Assembly (NCBI GenBank): GCA_934663655.1
Contig: CAKUKT010000157.1
Span: forward strand, 1 to 6,461
Source of the DNA: an uncultured Victivallaceae bacterium
GTDB lineage: Bacteria > Verrucomicrobiota > Lentisphaeria > Victivallales > Victivallaceae
Direction of reading: 5' to 3'
DNA length: 6,461 bases
Under the pieces are notes generated by a model that made no database searches, was not told where the DNA came from, and was given only the letters and a program-made list of their open reading frames with translations. Shown here piece by piece: positions 5,664-6,461 of the stretch. Positions within the stretch are counted from its first letter, which is position 1, and each line of letters starts with the position of its first letter. Made by a program: the position numbers and the translations under genes.

Positions 5664-6461
5664 CTAAAATTTTACCGATTCCCGGAAGTTGCGGAACCCG
5701 CGACGACTGTTGTCCAGCAGGCGGTTGAGTTTGTCCACCACCCAGTTCAAAGCGCCGCCGCGCCGCGATCCGTACATGCCGAGATAGTGAGCGGCCACCT
5801 TGAGACCACCCCAGACCGCGCTGAAACGCGGCGTGTCAATCCCGGTAATGGCGCCACCGATGTCACCGGGCTGGCCGATCCGACATGATAACTCAAACAC
5901 TTCCCGGAACATCTCCGGAGTCCGATAAAAAAGCGCCCCGCCGCCGGTCAGCACCCCGCCGGCACCGAGACAACGCGGCACTCCGGAGGCAAGCAGTCTC
6001 GCCCGGATGATTTCAAATATCTCGCGCAACCGCAGATCGATGATGCTTTCAAATGAAGCCAGCGGCACCCGCCGAACCCCGCCGGTACTGTTGTGAAATT
6101 CCAGAAAATCCCGGTGTTCCGCCACCGCCCGGCCGATCGCTCCCGATTCGATCAGTCTGCGACACAGGTCGATGTGCAGATCCAGGCCGATCGCCAGATC
6201 GTTGGCCAGATGATCGACTCCGACCTGCAGTACTCCGGAGGCGGTAATGCCGTTGTCGAACTCAACCACGTAATCGGTACATCCAGCTCCGAAATCAACC
6301 AGCAATACCCCGTTTTCACGTTCTGCATCGCTGATAATCCCCATATCCGCCGCAATCGGCGAAAAAACGATCTCCACCGAGGCGTTGTCGAATCCGGAGT
6401 CCCGCACCAGCGAACGAAAGTTCTCTATCCGCGACGAAACCCCATGCACGACATGTACATG
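5664..6461 (-). CDS. ftsA: Cell division protein FtsA, C-terminal part (5' end beyond window)
   Basis: FtsA is an actin-like ATPase that anchors FtsZ filaments to the inner membrane and recruits later division proteins. The visible 265 residues run in frame to the right edge, starting HVHVVHGVSSRIENF, which corresponds to the middle of E. coli FtsA (420 residues), so roughly 150 N-terminal residues lie outside. A GTG at 6447-6449 is internal and not a real start. The second phosphate motif of the actin fold is clear, VDFGAGCTD (visible residues 55-63), followed by GVDHLANDLA (81-90), and the adenosine motif is LTGGGAL (171-177). The C-terminus has a plausible amphipathic segment, NWVVDKLNRLLDN (239-251), and ends GFRNFRESVKF, comparable in position to the membrane-targeting helix of E. 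coli FtsA. Stop TAG at 5664-5666; ftsZ follows 22 bp later. The ATPase site appears intact, unlike the GTPase site of the neighbouring FtsZ. Confidence 0.92.
   Translation of the reverse strand, partial: HVHVVHGVSSRIENFRSLVRDSGFDNASVEIVFSPIAADMGIISDAERENGVLLVDFGAGCTDYVVEFDNGITASGVLQVGVDHLANDLAIGLDLHIDLCRRLIESGAIGRAVAEHRDFLEFHNSTGGVRRVPLASFESIIDLRLREIFEIIRARLLASGVPRCLGAGGVLTGGGALFYRTPEMFREVFELSCRIGQPGDIGGAITGIDTPRFSAVWGGLKVAAHYLGMYGSRRGGALNWVVDKLNRLLDNSRRGFRNFRESVKF

Noticed and set aside
5664..6449. A complete short FtsA starting at the GTG at 6449
   Set aside because: The frame stays open to the window edge with FtsA-like residues before the GTG, and the first phosphate motif and about 150 residues would be missing, so the gene is cut by the window rather than short.

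Overview
All six supportable genes in this window lie on the minus strand, so the biology reads from right to left. The DNA is GC-rich and almost fully coding. An O-antigen ligase/polymerase-family protein and an FtsA-FtsZ division pair point to a Gram-negative, walled bacterium. The unusual FtsZ, with a DIP-type C-terminal peptide but a degenerate GTPase site, would fit a member of the Verrucomicrobiota/Lentisphaerota side of the PVC group. That placement is only a guess, because no rRNA or marker gene is present.

Right block (about 6461 down to 1972) looks like one operon. It starts with the 3' part of ftsA, cut by the window edge. A divergent ftsZ follows after a 22-bp gap. Next come a 90-residue three-helix PQ-loop/SemiSWEET-like membrane protein and a 736-residue multi-pass DUF2079-family protein. 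The last two junctions are both ATGA overlaps, so the end of the division cluster is joined tightly to two envelope proteins of unknown role.

A 111-bp gap (1861-1971) is the only real intergenic space. On the minus strand it holds a good sigma70-like promoter (TTGAAA, 17 bp, TATTTT), a perfect 8-bp inverted repeat whose arms straddle the -10 element, and a strong ribosome binding site.

Left block (1860 down to 1) is a second unit. It holds purU (formyltetrahydrofolate deformylase, supplying formate for purine synthesis) and, 21 bp downstream, the first 331 codons of an O-antigen ligase/polymerase-family (Wzy_C type) membrane protein that runs off the left edge.

The most notable observation is the FtsZ. 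Its T4 glycine loop and C-terminal FtsA-binding-type peptide are kept, but the T7-loop aspartate equivalent to E. coli D212 is glycine, and the residues equivalent to E. coli N24, N43, N186 and D187 are also changed. No mobile elements, CRISPR arrays, tRNAs or rRNAs were seen.
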